DNA of 64,000 nt from Nocardia alni (GTDB lineage Bacteria > Actinomycetota > Actinomycetes > Mycobacteriales > Mycobacteriaceae). The DNA lies in NCBI RefSeq assembly GCF_019038435.1, contig NZ_JAGPOX010000018.1, positions 23,074-87,073 on the forward strand. Reading direction: 5' to 3'. Positions within the stretch are counted from its first letter, which is position 1. Every line of letters starts with the position of its first letter. The translations under genes were made by a program, and so were the position numbers. Positions 35,275-44,460 of this stretch are shown here, piece after piece. The notes under the pieces were generated by a model. That model did no database searches and was not told where the DNA came from. It saw only the letters and a program-made list of their open reading frames with translations.

Positions 35275-36579
35275 TCAAAGAAGTTCGATGGTCGACGCGG
35301 GCGGCATGACGCCGCAGGCATCGAAGATGTAGTCGGCCATGGCGAGCGTGGCGGTATCGAGCCGGTGATGCCCCACCAGGACGGCAACCGCGGACACCTC
35401 GGCCACGAGCTCGGCGGTGACGCCGGCAAGCACGTCCGAGACGCCCTCGGCAAGAGGGTCGTAGGCCAGGACGCGGGCCCCGTGCCTGCGCAGTTGCTCG
35501 ATTACCGCCAGCGCTCGTGAGCCGCGTACGTCGCTGATGTTGGGCTTGTAGGTGATCCCGGCGACCAGGACCACCGCGTCGGCGGCGGTAATCCCGCGCC
35601 GGGCCAGGCCCGCGATGATGCGATCGGCGATCCAGCCGGGCACCGCGTCGTTGATTCGCAGCGCGGACTCGATCAAGTCCGCTGCGGCACCGCTGGTTTC
35701 GCTGATCCGCCAGGACAAGTAGCGCGGTGCCACGGGAATGCACTGTCCACCGGCACCGACGCCCGGGGTGAACGGCATGAACCCGTAGGGCTTGCTGGAG
35801 GCCAGCGCGATCGCCGCCCGCACGTCGGCACTGAGGTCGGTGGCGTGGTGGGCGATTTCGTTGATCAGCGAGATGTTGACCAGCCGGAAGGTGTTCTCGA
35901 TCAGTTTCGCCAACTCGGCGGTCCGCATGTCCGGGGCCAGGACCACGGTGTCGACCAGACTTTCCCAGAACTCGGCGACCTGGTCCCGGGAGGCCGTGTC
36001 GGCACCGGCCACGATCTTCGGGACCTTCACCGTCGCATCGATGCCGTCGCCGGGGTTGATCCGCTCCGGTGCGTACCCGACATACAGCCCCGCACCGACC
36101 CGCAGGCCCGAGGATTCGAGCACCGGCACCACGATCTCCTCGGTGGTCCCAGGCCAGGTCGTCGACTCCACGATCACCACGCACCCGGGCCGGACATGTG
36201 CGGCAACGGTTTTCGCCGCCGCCTCCACGCATCGCAGATCCGGCTGACCGGCCGCTAGCGGGGTTGGGACACTGATCACCGCCACCTCGAACCCGTCGAG
36301 CCGGGCCGCGTCGGCAGTCAGGGCGAACCGGCCCGAAGACAACGCCCGCACCAGTCTGGCCCGGGAGACATCACCGATATCCCCTTCGCCGCTGTAGAGC
36401 CGGAAGATCCGCGAGGGGTCCGTGTCGTAACCGACCACGCTGTGTCCGGCCTCGACCGCAAGAATCGACACGATCAGGCCGACCTGCCCCTGCCCGATCA
36501 CCGCGACCCGGCGCGCCGCTACCGCCCCGTCCCGCGCCACTGGAGCCTCAGCCCGCTGTGCGGGTAGCGCCTTCACCAC
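35275..36579 (-). CDS. UDP-glucose/GDP-mannose/UDP-ManNAc 6-dehydrogenase
   Basis: A 434-residue nucleotide-sugar dehydrogenase. RRVAVIGQGQVGLIVSILAVEAGHSVVGYDTD is the NAD fold; VISVPTPLA, YAPERINPGD, AELAKLIENTFRLVNISLINE and GGQCIPV (catalytic Cys) are all present, then a C-terminal domain GITYKPNISDVRGSRAL. These oxidise the C6 alcohol of a UDP- or GDP-sugar to the acid in two NAD steps. GTG at 36579 (or 36576) is inferred because the frame upstream of the Rossmann fold is low-complexity and GAGG lies six bases before; no ATG is near. It heads the operon that runs to 30940 and is divergent from a NUDIX gene. Confidence 0.9.
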   Translation of the reverse strand: MVKALPAQRAEAPVARDGAVAARRVAVIGQGQVGLIVSILAVEAGHSVVGYDTDPSRIFRLYSGEGDIGDVSRARLVRALSSGRFALTADAARLDGFEVAVISVPTPLAAGQPDLRCVEAAAKTVAAHVRPGCVVIVESTTWPGTTEEIVVPVLESSGLRVGAGLYVGYAPERINPGDGIDATVKVPKIVAGADTASRDQVAEFWESLVDTVVLAPDMRTAELAKLIENTFRLVNISLINEIAHHATDLSADVRAAIALASSKPYGFMPFTPGVGAGGQCIPVAPRYLSWRISETSGAAADLIESALRINDAVPGWIADRIIAGLARRGITAADAVVLVAGITYKPNISDVRGSRALAVIEQLRRHGARVLAYDPLAEGVSDVLAGVTAELVAEVSAVAVLVGHHRLDTATLAMADYIFDACGVMPPASTIELL

Positions 36580-36708
36580 GATGCACCTCGAATCCCTTGT
36601 CCGACAACCTCGTACCCTCAAGGGTGGGCAGTCGGGGGTGGCACCGGAACGTAGCAACCCGTAGCACGACCGGGGTGATGGACCGGCTCGGGCCGGTACG
36701 GTGAGGAC

Positions 36709-37311
36709 ATGGCCTCCCCACCCCGCACCGAGGTGCACAGTGAGCGCACCGTGTACGACGCTCCCCCCTGGCTGCGGGTGACCCTCCACGACATCACGAC
36801 CCCCGACGGTGTAGCCCGCACCCATCACGCGGTCCGGCTCAGCACCGTCGCCTGCACCATCGCCCTCGACGACCACGGCCGGGCACTGCTACTGCATCGC
36901 CACCGGTGGATCGTCGTCGGCATCGGATTCGAAGCTCCCGGCGGCATCGTAGAACCCGACGAGGCCCCGGAGGCGGCCGCGCGCCGAGAGCTGCTCGAGG
37001 AAACCGGATTCGAAGTCGGCCAACTTGAACTCGTGGCGGTCCTGGAGCCGATGCCGGGGCTGGTCCAGACCCCGCACTACGTCTACCTCGCAAGACAACC
37101 GCGCCAGGTCGCCGCACCCACCGACGCCGAAGAAGCCGCAAACCTGCTGTGGGTGCCCCTGACCGAAACACGCGAACTACTGGCGGCCGGACAGCTACTC
37201 GGAACCGCCACAGCAGTCGGGATGCTCGCCGCGCTGGGGCTACCCGCTGCCGACGGTCAATTCCCGCACGCGCCGCGCGAGCAGGTCGTGGCGGTGCCGC
37301 AGGCGCCGTGA
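36709..37311 (+). CDS. NUDIX hydrolase (ADP-ribose pyrophosphatase-like)
   Basis: A 200-residue NUDIX protein. The full NUDIX box GGIVEPDEAPEAAARRELLEETGF is present (written as consecutive parts: GGIVEPDE then APEAAARRELLEETGF) near residues 84-107, within HRWIVVGIGFEAPGG and LEPMPGLVQTPHYVYLA typical of ADP-sugar hydrolases. It could hydrolyse ADP-ribose or a nucleotide sugar made by the divergent operon. Its last 72 bp overlap the end of the convergent XRE-family gene, so the two mRNAs are complementary there. Confidence 0.9.
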   Translation: MASPPRTEVHSERTVYDAPPWLRVTLHDITTPDGVARTHHAVRLSTVACTIALDDHGRALLLHRHRWIVVGIGFEAPGGIVEPDEAPEAAARRELLEETGFEVGQLELVAVLEPMPGLVQTPHYVYLARQPRQVAAPTDAEEAANLLWVPLTETRELLAAGQLLGTATAVGMLAALGLPAADGQFPHAPREQVVAVPQAP

Positions 37312-38340
37312 CCCGAGGACGGTGATGCTGTGGGCGGCCGAGGACAGCAGGCCAGCGGCCTGATCCAGTTCGCGGCTTCTGAACGCGTGCTCGGCCAAAT
37401 CGAGCACCTGAGCGGCATGAGCCCTCGCGAATTCGCCGGGCAGCTCACGCAAAGCGTGTTCGGCGATCTGGCCGGCGGCCGGATCGCCGAGCTTGACCAA
37501 CAGGTGACCTTGCCAACGGTGCAGGTGGATCTCGTTCAGCGCCAGGAACGGCAGCGCCGCCTCGTCCCCGGGACGGGCTCGCGCGAGCGCGGTTTCCGCC
37601 TCGGTCATCGCCTCCCGCACCGTTTCCGCCTCGCCCTCGCAGTAGGTGGCTACTTGTGCTCTGGTCGCCGCGAGCCAGGACCGCAACAGCATCGGCAGAC
37701 CGGGAAAACTCTCCGCGTGCCGCACCTGGGCCAGCGCCAGTGCAGGCTGACCGGTTTCCGACAGCATGACCGCGTGCTCACCGAGCGCATGCGCCAGCAG
37801 CGCAGGATCTCCGGACCGTGACGCTGCCTGCCTTGCCAAGCCATAATGCCGGGCCGCTGCGGTGTGATCTCCGACATCCAGGTCCTGCCATGCCGCGAGC
37901 GCAGCCGTATCCGCTTGGGCGAGAGCCACGCTGCGCCGATCGGTACCGGAGCTGCTGGCCCACATCGTTTCCAACGCTGACACCTGGCCTGCAGTCTGCG
38001 CTCGGACGAACGGCGCGCCCAGTCGCCGATCCAGCAGCCGCAGACTGTTCGTGTGATGAGCCAGGACACCGAAAAGCGAGTCGTCGCAGAGCTGTTCGTC
38101 AAGATCAACGTCCACAGGTCCGCTGTCCGACGACAGCTCGAGGACACTGCACAACAGCCGCGTATGCACCGCATCCGGAGCGACGTGCCCATTTTCCCAC
38201 CGCGACAACGCCACCCGCAACGACGCCGGGCTCATCAACGTGACATGCTCCACCGCGGCCTGACTGCGCAACGCACCCAACAACCGGGTTTGAGACCACC
38301 CACGCGCCTCGCGAGCCGAGCGGATCAGGCTTCCGTCCAT
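37240..38340 (-). CDS. XRE-family regulator with TPR-like C-terminus
   Basis: A 366-residue protein. Residues 1-70 form a helix-turn-helix (SLIRSAREARGWSQTRLLGALR ... SLRVALSRWENGHVAP), followed by a long Ala-rich helical part with TPR-like repeats (AAWQDLDVGDHTAAARHYGLARQAA, ALGEHAVMLSETGQPALALAQVRHAE). Such fusions are frequent in actinomycetes, often beside secondary-metabolic or sugar-related genes. ATG at 38340 chosen as the helix-turn-helix begins right after and AGGACGG lies before it. It overlaps the NUDIX gene tail-to-tail by 72 bp. A role as regulator of the sugar operon is possible but only by position. Confidence 0.8.
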   Translation of the reverse strand: MDGSLIRSAREARGWSQTRLLGALRSQAAVEHVTLMSPASLRVALSRWENGHVAPDAVHTRLLCSVLELSSDSGPVDVDLDEQLCDDSLFGVLAHHTNSLRLLDRRLGAPFVRAQTAGQVSALETMWASSSGTDRRSVALAQADTAALAAWQDLDVGDHTAAARHYGLARQAASRSGDPALLAHALGEHAVMLSETGQPALALAQVRHAESFPGLPMLLRSWLAATRAQVATYCEGEAETVREAMTEAETALARARPGDEAALPFLALNEIHLHRWQGHLLVKLGDPAAGQIAEHALRELPGEFARAHAAQVLDLAEHAFRSRELDQAAGLLSSAAHSITVLGSRRLRHRHDLLARRVRELTVGSG

Positions 38341-38603
38341 ACACGACCGTCCTGTCGAGCAGGCCCCGCAGCGCGCAGAAAACAGCGGCGGCGCCAAACT
38401 GGCACTGTGGAAGGGCTTCTCAGATCCTCACAGTGTGGCAGGAGTGGCCCTTCGACGAAACCGAGTTACGCGACCGTCGGCCGCGTGGACTCAATGCCAG
38501 ACCTCCGACCAACCTGACTGAGGGGCACATCGACCATTGGAACAGGGGTTTTCTGCCGGCGGTGTGCGGTTCCGGCTGGTACTGGCGTATCTCGTGCTGG
38601 TGA

Positions 38604-39512
38604 TCAGCCGCCGTAGATCGATTCGAGTACGAGGTCCTTGAGAACCTTCTGGTACTCGGCGTGGGTGCGATGTTCCCGGGTGTGCCATCCCGCGCCCTCG
38701 TGGTGGTGCATGAAGGCCCGATACTCCGGGGCGCCAGGGTATTTGACGTTGTCTGCTACGACGACCGACCCCGGATGCAGCCAGTCCTGGTTCAGGATCC
38801 GGTGGAGATCGGGAAGATACTCCTGCTTGACGTGATCGAGGAAGGCGAAATCCAGTGAGCCCGAGGTGAACTCGTGCTTGTCACGTAGGGCGGTCAAGGT
38901 CTTTCCGTCGTCGCCCAAGGTGCCGACGATCACGATGACGCGTTCGCCGATACCCGCGTGATCCCAGATCCGCCGGGCCACGGCGGCGTTCGCCGGATTG
39001 AATTCGATCGAGTACAGAACGGCATCGGCGGGCATGACCCGCGCGATGCGTAAAGCGCTGTAGCCGCAATAGGTTCCGAGTTCCAGCAGGCGGCGCGGAC
39101 GCGCGGCGAGGACGGCGCGGTCGAGGATCCGGCCCTTCTCGTCACCGATGTTGATCAGGTAACTCTTGGTGTAGCAGAACTCGTCGATCGCCCTGATGAC
39201 GTCGTCGATGTCGTTTCTGCGCGCATGCGCGCACACATAGTCGGCCAAGGCTTGTTCGCGGCCGTCACCGACCTGCCAGTTCGCACCCATATGCCGGAGG
39301 CCGAACAGAAACCGCACATACGACCAGCGCAGAAACATCACCGGTTTACCGGCGCACTCGTTGGCGGCGACGGCGAAAGCGCCGGCGGCTACGGCGGCCA
39401 GCACCGACCGTGGCAGACGCAGACCGAACGCCCTCGGCCGGCTCGCGGTCAGCAGGATCGACGAAGCGAGCGACACCGCGGTTGCCACGATGGCAGCGAG
39501 ATACTTGCTCAC
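38604..39512 (-). CDS. Membrane-anchored catechol O-methyltransferase, animal COMT-like
   Basis: A 302-residue protein. Residues 1-55 are hydrophobic (KYLAAIVATAVSLASSILL then a second stretch), suggesting a membrane anchor; the rest is strikingly like mammalian COMT: DEFCYTKSYLINIGDEKGRILD, LLELGTYCGYSALRIARVM, FAFLDHVKQEYLPDLHRI, VVADNVKYPGAPEYRAFM and AEYQKVLKDLVLESIYGG each have counterparts, including the Mg ligands Asp (FLDH), Asp-Asn (ADN) and the catalytic Lys and Glu. GTG overlaps the NRPS TGA by 4 bp (GTGA) with GAGGAGG just upstream, so the enzyme is made with the synthetase. It should transfer methyl from SAM to a catechol, here probably a DOPA-like residue of the NRPS product. 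Confidence 0.88.
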   Translation of the reverse strand: MSKYLAAIVATAVSLASSILLTASRPRAFGLRLPRSVLAAVAAGAFAVAANECAGKPVMFLRWSYVRFLFGLRHMGANWQVGDGREQALADYVCAHARRNDIDDVIRAIDEFCYTKSYLINIGDEKGRILDRAVLAARPRRLLELGTYCGYSALRIARVMPADAVLYSIEFNPANAAVARRIWDHAGIGERVIVIVGTLGDDGKTLTALRDKHEFTSGSLDFAFLDHVKQEYLPDLHRILNQDWLHPGSVVVADNVKYPGAPEYRAFMHHHEGAGWHTREHRTHAEYQKVLKDLVLESIYGG

Positions 39513-42500
39513 AGATCCTCCTCGTCGCCTTGCCGGCGTTTCAGTTCGCGGTCCAGGATCGGCCCGATGACCGCGAGCGCCTCGGGGTTGGTCATTTGGG
39601 CATGAGTCACGTCGACCCAGTGCTGGGTGATCCGGCCGGAGCAGTGCGGTCGCCACATATCGGCGGTCAGGTCGCCGGTAATGCCCTGGCGTGCCGAAAA
39701 ATACAGCAGATCGCCGTCGTAGGAAGCAGGTCGGTAGCTCGTCGACATGGCAACACTGTCGACGTATCCCTGATGCAGGCGTTCGAGTTGTTCGCGGGTC
39801 AGTCCACGCCCCGGTCCGGGGCTGTCGGCGAGCACGTCGACAGCTTCGTCGAGGGTGAGGGGGCGGGTGTCGGGAGTGGCCGACTCGTTGCCCTCCAGAT
39901 GGGTGACCAGGTCGCGTACGGTCGGCGGCTGCGGATCGGGCGCACCATCGCCGAATACCACGCTGTCGAACATGATGACCGAATCGACGTCGTAGCCTTG
40001 CGCGCGCAATCGGATGGCGAGCGCATGGGCGAGTTGCCCGCCCAGGGACCAGCCCAGCAGGTGGTACGGCCCCCGGGGTCGCACGCGGGTGAGTTCGTGC
40101 AGGTACGCCTCGACGAGTTCGTCGACGCTGTGACACCCCCCCGATCGCCCGGATACGGCTGGGGACTGCAGCCCGTAGACGGGCCGGTCGGTGACGTATT
40201 GCAGCAAGCCCGAGTAACACCACGACAGCGGTACCGCGGAATGCAGACAGATCAACGGCGTCCCGGAACCGTTGCTTCGCAACGGCAGAACCGTATCCAG
40301 AGCCGAACTGCCGACCAGCACACCACTGTTCGCGTCGGCGGCTGCCGATTCCATGGCAGCGGCCAAGGTTTGCACCGTCGGGGTGAAAAGCGAGGACACC
40401 GTCACCGTGGTGCCGGACCGCTCCGACAGCTGCCTGCACAGCTCGACGCCCAGCAACGAATTGCCGCCGAGCTCGAAGAAGTTGTCGTCCAGACCGACCC
40501 GAGTCTGTCCGGTCACTTCGGCGATCGTTTCCGCCACCACCTTCTCGGTCGGCGATGTCGGTGCGCGAAATACCGGGCGCGGTAGCGACTGTGGGTCGGG
40601 CAGGGCGGATCGATCGGTCTTGCCGCTGCTCGGATTGATCGGGATCTCGGGTAGCGGTACCAATACCGCCGGAATCATGCCGGGCGGCAGAACTGTCCGT
40701 AACCGCGTCAGAACGGCGGTGCGGTCGAAGTGCTGCGTCGCTGCGGCTGCCGGGACGACATAGCCGATCAACCGGTCGCCGAGTGTCTCCGACGTCCACA
40801 TCCGGACCACGGCCTGCTCGACCGTCTCGTCCGCGGCCAGCGCGCGCTCGACCTCGGACGGCTCGATGCGCTGCCCGCGCAGCGAGATCTGTACATCGCT
40901 TCGGCCGAGGTACTCGAGCGTCCCATCGGGTTGCTCGCGGACCACGTCGCCGGTGCGATACATCCGAGTACTCCTCCGCCCGTAGGGGTTTGCCACGAAA
41001 CAACTCGCGGTGATCCCTGGCCGTCCCAGATATCCTCGCGCCAGCGCGTCACCGGCGAGATACAGCTCGCCGCGTGCGCCGCACGGGGCCGGCCGCAACC
41101 GGGCGTCCAGTACGAGAGTCTGCACTCCGGGCAGCGCGCGTCCGATCGTGATCGTCGCGCCCGGCTCGAGCGGTTCGGTTTGGGTTACCACGACGGTGGC
41201 CTCGGTGGGGCCGTAGGAGTTGAACATCGGTAGCCGGCCCGCCCAGCGCTCGGCCAGCGCGGGCGGGCACTTGTCGCCGCCGACGGTTACCGTTCGCAGC
41301 GACGGCAATCGGTCCGGGTCGAGGGTTGCCAGAATAGCCGGTGTGACCACCAGGTGCGTGACGGCCTCATCCTGCATCACTTGCGAAAGTCGCTGCCCTG
41401 CAACGATATCCGGCGCCAGGGTGACCAGCGTCCCGCCGGGGGCGAATGCGGAGAGGTACTCCAGCATCGATGCGTCACAGAAGGGTGAATGTGCTTGCAG
41501 CACCACGGATTCCCGGGTGATGCGGTTACGGGTGCGCAGGTCTTCGGCTAATGCTGCCAGACCCTCGTGGGTACTCAGTACCCCCTTGGGCTCGCCGGTG
41601 GATCCGGAGGTATAGATGAGATAGGCCGGGTGCGTGGCACGCAGTGGTCTGATCCGGTCCGTATCGGTCACCGCGGCGGTCGGCCGTGCCGCGGCGGCGC
41701 GGGTGAACTCCTCGCTGTCGAGCAGCAACCAGTCGACCAGTGCGCCGGCCAGCGGCCCGCACCACTCGGTGAGGGTGATGCCCAGCGTCGCACCGGAATC
41801 GGCGAGGAGCTTCGCCACGCGCGCCGGCGGATCGGCCGGATTGATCGGGAAGAAGACCGCGCCGGTACGAGCAACCGCCCACAGCGCCATGACCGCGTCC
41901 ACCGAACGCGGCAATGCCACCGCGACAACGACTTCCGGCCCAGCGCCGCGCGCGATCAGCTCACGCGCCCACTGGGCGCTCTGCTCGTCGAGTGCGCGAT
42001 AGGTCGCCGATCGGTCCGGCCCGCTCAGTGCGATCCGTTCACCGGCGCCGATTGCGCCTGTGAGCAACTCCGGTAGCAGCCGCTGGTGGTGGCGCTGCTC
42101 TGGTGCGGCGATCGTGTGTGTCCCGGCGACTGCCGCGAACACCTTGTCCGCGCCGTCGGCCTGCACGAACCGGGACAGGCAGTCCACGAACTGCTGTCGA
42201 TACCCCCGTACCTCGTCTGCTCGGTACAACTCGGGATTGGCATGAAAGTCGATGGTGAAGGGATCGCCGCCGGACCGGTAGCAGCTGATCGCCATATCGT
42301 CCACCGGACCCGCGGAAAGCAGATGCGTGCGCCCGCGGACGTCGCCGAAGCCGATGCTGTCGGGCAGGCTGAGGACGTTGATCAACGGGCCATAGCCATG
42401 CCGGCCGGCCTGGCCCACGCCGTGGTCGCGGAGCAAGTCCTCGTGCCGATACAGCTGGTGGCGCAACGCACCGATCATGTTCAGGCGCACCTGCCGGACC

Positions 42501-43456
42501 AGGTCACCGACCGTGCGGTCGGCCACGCCCCGTACGCGCAAGGGCACCACATTCGAGACCATCCCCGCCGATTGCCGTAGCGCGCCGCTGGTCCGCCCGG
42601 CGACCGGCAGTGACACCGTCACATCTGTATCACCGGTCATCTGTGCCAGAAACGCGATGGCCGCCGCGACCAGCACCTCGGCGGCGCCGGCGCCGTACCG
42701 GTCGGCCACGGCCTCGAGCCGGGCCATGGTCGCCGCATCGATGGGGGCGTGCGCGATATGCGGCCGCGCCGACGGTGCCGCGTACCGATCGCTGAGCCGT
42801 GTCACGTGGTCGAGCCCGGCGAGCTGCGTTCCCCAGTAATCCCGATCGGCGGCGAACCGCGGCGAGGACCGATACCGCTGCTCGGCTGCCACGATCTCGG
42901 CCAAGGGTACCGCCCGGCACGGTGGCGCGGTGCGGCGTTGCGTTGCGGCGGAATGCAATTCGGCCGTCCGATGCAGTACCTGAGCGGCGCCGAAGCCGTC
43001 GACGGTTATGTGATGGCTGCGTCCGTAGCAGCGATATCGGTCGGGGCCGAGGGTGAACAACACCGCCTTCGTGACGTCGGCGCCGGTGAGATCGATGCCG
43101 CCGAGATGGTCGTTGCTCATCCACACCTGTGAGGCGTGTTCGGGGTCGGGGTGATCGCTCAGATCGATGCAGTCGAATCCGGTATCCGCGCCGTGGTCGA
43201 GGTATTGGCACGGTCGGCCGTCGACGATCGCGAATCGCACATGCGGGGACTGTAATTCGCGGGCGGCGCGCCGGGCGCAATCCTGAAGGAGCCCGATGTC
43301 GAGACTGCCCTGCACGTCGGTGTACAGCGAGATGGAAAAAGGAACGCTCGGATGCAATTGCTGAGCCAGCCACAGCTCGGACTGCGCGACCGACAATTCG
43401 AAGAAATCCACGTCCGCGTTGCCATTGCGCAGTCCGGTACTCGACAGGTCTACCAC
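39509..43456 (-). CDS. Single-module nonribosomal peptide synthetase, C-A-PCP-TE (EntF-like)
   Basis: A 1315-residue NRPS. Condensation domain about 15-440 with HHITVDG at 148-154; adenylation domain about 460-960 with YTSGSTGEPKG, NSYGPTEAT, YRTGD and the A10 Lys946; carrier domain with the pantetheine Ser1000 in FFELGGNSLL; thioesterase about 1060-1310 with GWSLGGQ (Ser1137). The order and the condensation sequence (S-x-AQ-S-E-L-W...) resemble EntF. My reading of the ten specificity residues is D A L V T G S V V K, one change from a tyrosine code I remember (DALVTGAVVK). No second module, MbtH gene or loading enzyme is in the window. GTG start with AAGGA six bases upstream; nine bases after the hydroxylase. 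Confidence 0.92.
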   Translation of the reverse strand: MVDLSSTGLRNGNADVDFFELSVAQSELWLAQQLHPSVPFSISLYTDVQGSLDIGLLQDCARRAARELQSPHVRFAIVDGRPCQYLDHGADTGFDCIDLSDHPDPEHASQVWMSNDHLGGIDLTGADVTKAVLFTLGPDRYRCYGRSHHITVDGFGAAQVLHRTAELHSAATQRRTAPPCRAVPLAEIVAAEQRYRSSPRFAADRDYWGTQLAGLDHVTRLSDRYAAPSARPHIAHAPIDAATMARLEAVADRYGAGAAEVLVAAAIAFLAQMTGDTDVTVSLPVAGRTSGALRQSAGMVSNVVPLRVRGVADRTVGDLVRQVRLNMIGALRHQLYRHEDLLRDHGVGQAGRHGYGPLINVLSLPDSIGFGDVRGRTHLLSAGPVDDMAISCYRSGGDPFTIDFHANPELYRADEVRGYRQQFVDCLSRFVQADGADKVFAAVAGTHTIAAPEQRHHQRLLPELLTGAIGAGERIALSGPDRSATYRALDEQSAQWARELIARGAGPEVVVAVALPRSVDAVMALWAVARTGAVFFPINPADPPARVAKLLADSGATLGITLTEWCGPLAGALVDWLLLDSEEFTRAAAARPTAAVTDTDRIRPLRATHPAYLIYTSGSTGEPKGVLSTHEGLAALAEDLRTRNRITRESVVLQAHSPFCDASMLEYLSAFAPGGTLVTLAPDIVAGQRLSQVMQDEAVTHLVVTPAILATLDPDRLPSLRTVTVGGDKCPPALAERWAGRLPMFNSYGPTEATVVVTQTEPLEPGATITIGRALPGVQTLVLDARLRPAPCGARGELYLAGDALARGYLGRPGITASCFVANPYGRRSTRMYRTGDVVREQPDGTLEYLGRSDVQISLRGQRIEPSEVERALAADETVEQAVVRMWTSETLGDRLIGYVVPAAAATQHFDRTAVLTRLRTVLPPGMIPAVLVPLPEIPINPSSGKTDRSALPDPQSLPRPVFRAPTSPTEKVVAETIAEVTGQTRVGLDDNFFELGGNSLLGVELCRQLSERSGTTVTVSSLFTPTVQTLAAAMESAAADANSGVLVGSSALDTVLPLRSNGSGTPLICLHSAVPLSWCYSGLLQYVTDRPVYGLQSPAVSGRSGGCHSVDELVEAYLHELTRVRPRGPYHLLGWSLGGQLAHALAIRLRAQGYDVDSVIMFDSVVFGDGAPDPQPPTVRDLVTHLEGNESATPDTRPLTLDEAVDVLADSPGPGRGLTREQLERLHQGYVDSVAMSTSYRPASYDGDLLYFSARQGITGDLTADMWRPHCSGRITQHWVDVTHAQMTNPEALAVIGPILDRELKRRQGDEEDL

Positions 43457-43465
43457 CGCAATTCC

Positions 43466-44230
43466 TTAATTCTCGACGCTCGTCCGGAGGAAACCCTTTA
43501 CTTCCGTCATCATCCGGCTGACCGAATCGGCGACGAAAAGGACAGGCTGACAAATTCTGTCATCGATGCGGCTGGCGAGTATGTCTTCGACTCGGAACTC
43601 TCGCAGATCCGCGTTCACGAACGACTCCATCTCGGTGACCGAGGACAGGATCGCGGCTCCGTACGCTCGCGGGTGACCCCTTTCGGTGACCAGGCCGACC
43701 TCCAGGGTGAACCAGAACAACCGCGCGATCGCGGTCCGTGCCTCGTCCGAGGTCGCTTGATTGGCGGCCCGTCCGAAGCAGCGGTACAGCTCCGCGAATT
43801 CCGGATCGGCCAGTATTACCGCATGTCCGACCAGTTCGTGGATGACGTCGGGATCGGGTGAGAATGCCTGCTCGGTCACCGGCCGCACATCGGGCGTGGC
43901 GTGGAGGATGTTGTCTGCCATAGGGCCGTAGAACAGGCGGCCGGGTTGGCTTCCGATGACCGGCGCCAACTCGAAACCGGTCAGCGAACGGAGGGTGCGG
44001 GACACCTCGTTCATTTGCGGAACGCGATCGGCGGGCAAGCGAACGAGGCGAGCGGCACAACGATAGTCCGCGCAACCGAGTTGCTCGTGCATGGCGCGAA
44101 GCGTCGCGAAAATACGCGACCACAGCGCGTCCTCGTCGCTGCTGTAGACGAAGTCGGGCACGGGCTGCCCCGGGCGGCACGCGCGGGCGACGCGCTCGCG
44201 CTCGGATCGAACGTCGAGACCAACCGTCAT
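43466..44230 (-). CDS. Pterin-dependent aromatic amino acid hydroxylase
   Basis: A 254-residue monodomain hydroxylase of the phenylalanine/tyrosine/tryptophan hydroxylase family. The iron triad is intact: HELVGH gives His131 and His136, and FWFTLEVGL gives Glu177. VTEQAFSPDPDVIHELVGH and the surrounding SRTLRSLTGFELAPVIG pterin region are family hallmarks. Bacterial members convert Phe to Tyr or meta-Tyr; some act further. Position directly upstream of an NRPS with a Tyr-like specificity code, and a catechol methyltransferase downstream, suggests that it makes Tyr or an m-tyrosine/DOPA-type residue as precursor. It requires a tetrahydropterin; no pterin genes are nearby. ATG at 44230, AGAGGA nine bases before. 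Confidence 0.92.
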   Translation of the reverse strand: MTVGLDVRSERERVARACRPGQPVPDFVYSSDEDALWSRIFATLRAMHEQLGCADYRCAARLVRLPADRVPQMNEVSRTLRSLTGFELAPVIGSQPGRLFYGPMADNILHATPDVRPVTEQAFSPDPDVIHELVGHAVILADPEFAELYRCFGRAANQATSDEARTAIARLFWFTLEVGLVTERGHPRAYGAAILSSVTEMESFVNADLREFRVEDILASRIDDRICQPVLFVADSVSRMMTEVKGFLRTSVEN

Positions 44231-44460
44231 CGCAATCAATCCTCTCCTCGAGTTGCCCTACATCGCGCCCGTCACCACCACTCGGAAGCGATCGGCGCTG
44301 ACAATCGGTGCATTCCGTTTGCGCGAGTACCCGTGCCGATTTTCAGCAAACAAATCGACGAAGACGGCGGGAGTGCTGTAGAAGATGTTTTCCCGCAAAA
44401 TATTCGGCGTAATACTTGCTCGGATTCCGCTCCAGGTATTCATACGACCTTCACAAATGA
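44231..44460. promoter_or_regulatory. Probable promoter region for the hydroxylase-NRPS-COMT operon
   Basis: This 230-bp gap is AT-richer than its surroundings (runs such as ATTTTCAGCAAACAAATC and TTTTCCCGCAAAATATTC near 44340-44405) and contains no gene. It lies upstream of the leftward operon, so it is the likely promoter. I did not find a clear operator in it. Confidence 0.45.

Noticed and set aside
38403..38441. Weak hairpin CACTGTG/CACAGTG between the XRE and COMT genes
   Set aside because: Short stem and long loop; it lies in the upstream region of the XRE gene, not after a gene needing it more than chance.
39410..40585. 391-residue plus-strand frame opposite the NRPS
   Set aside because: Antisense shadow; the other strand has full thioesterase and carrier motifs.
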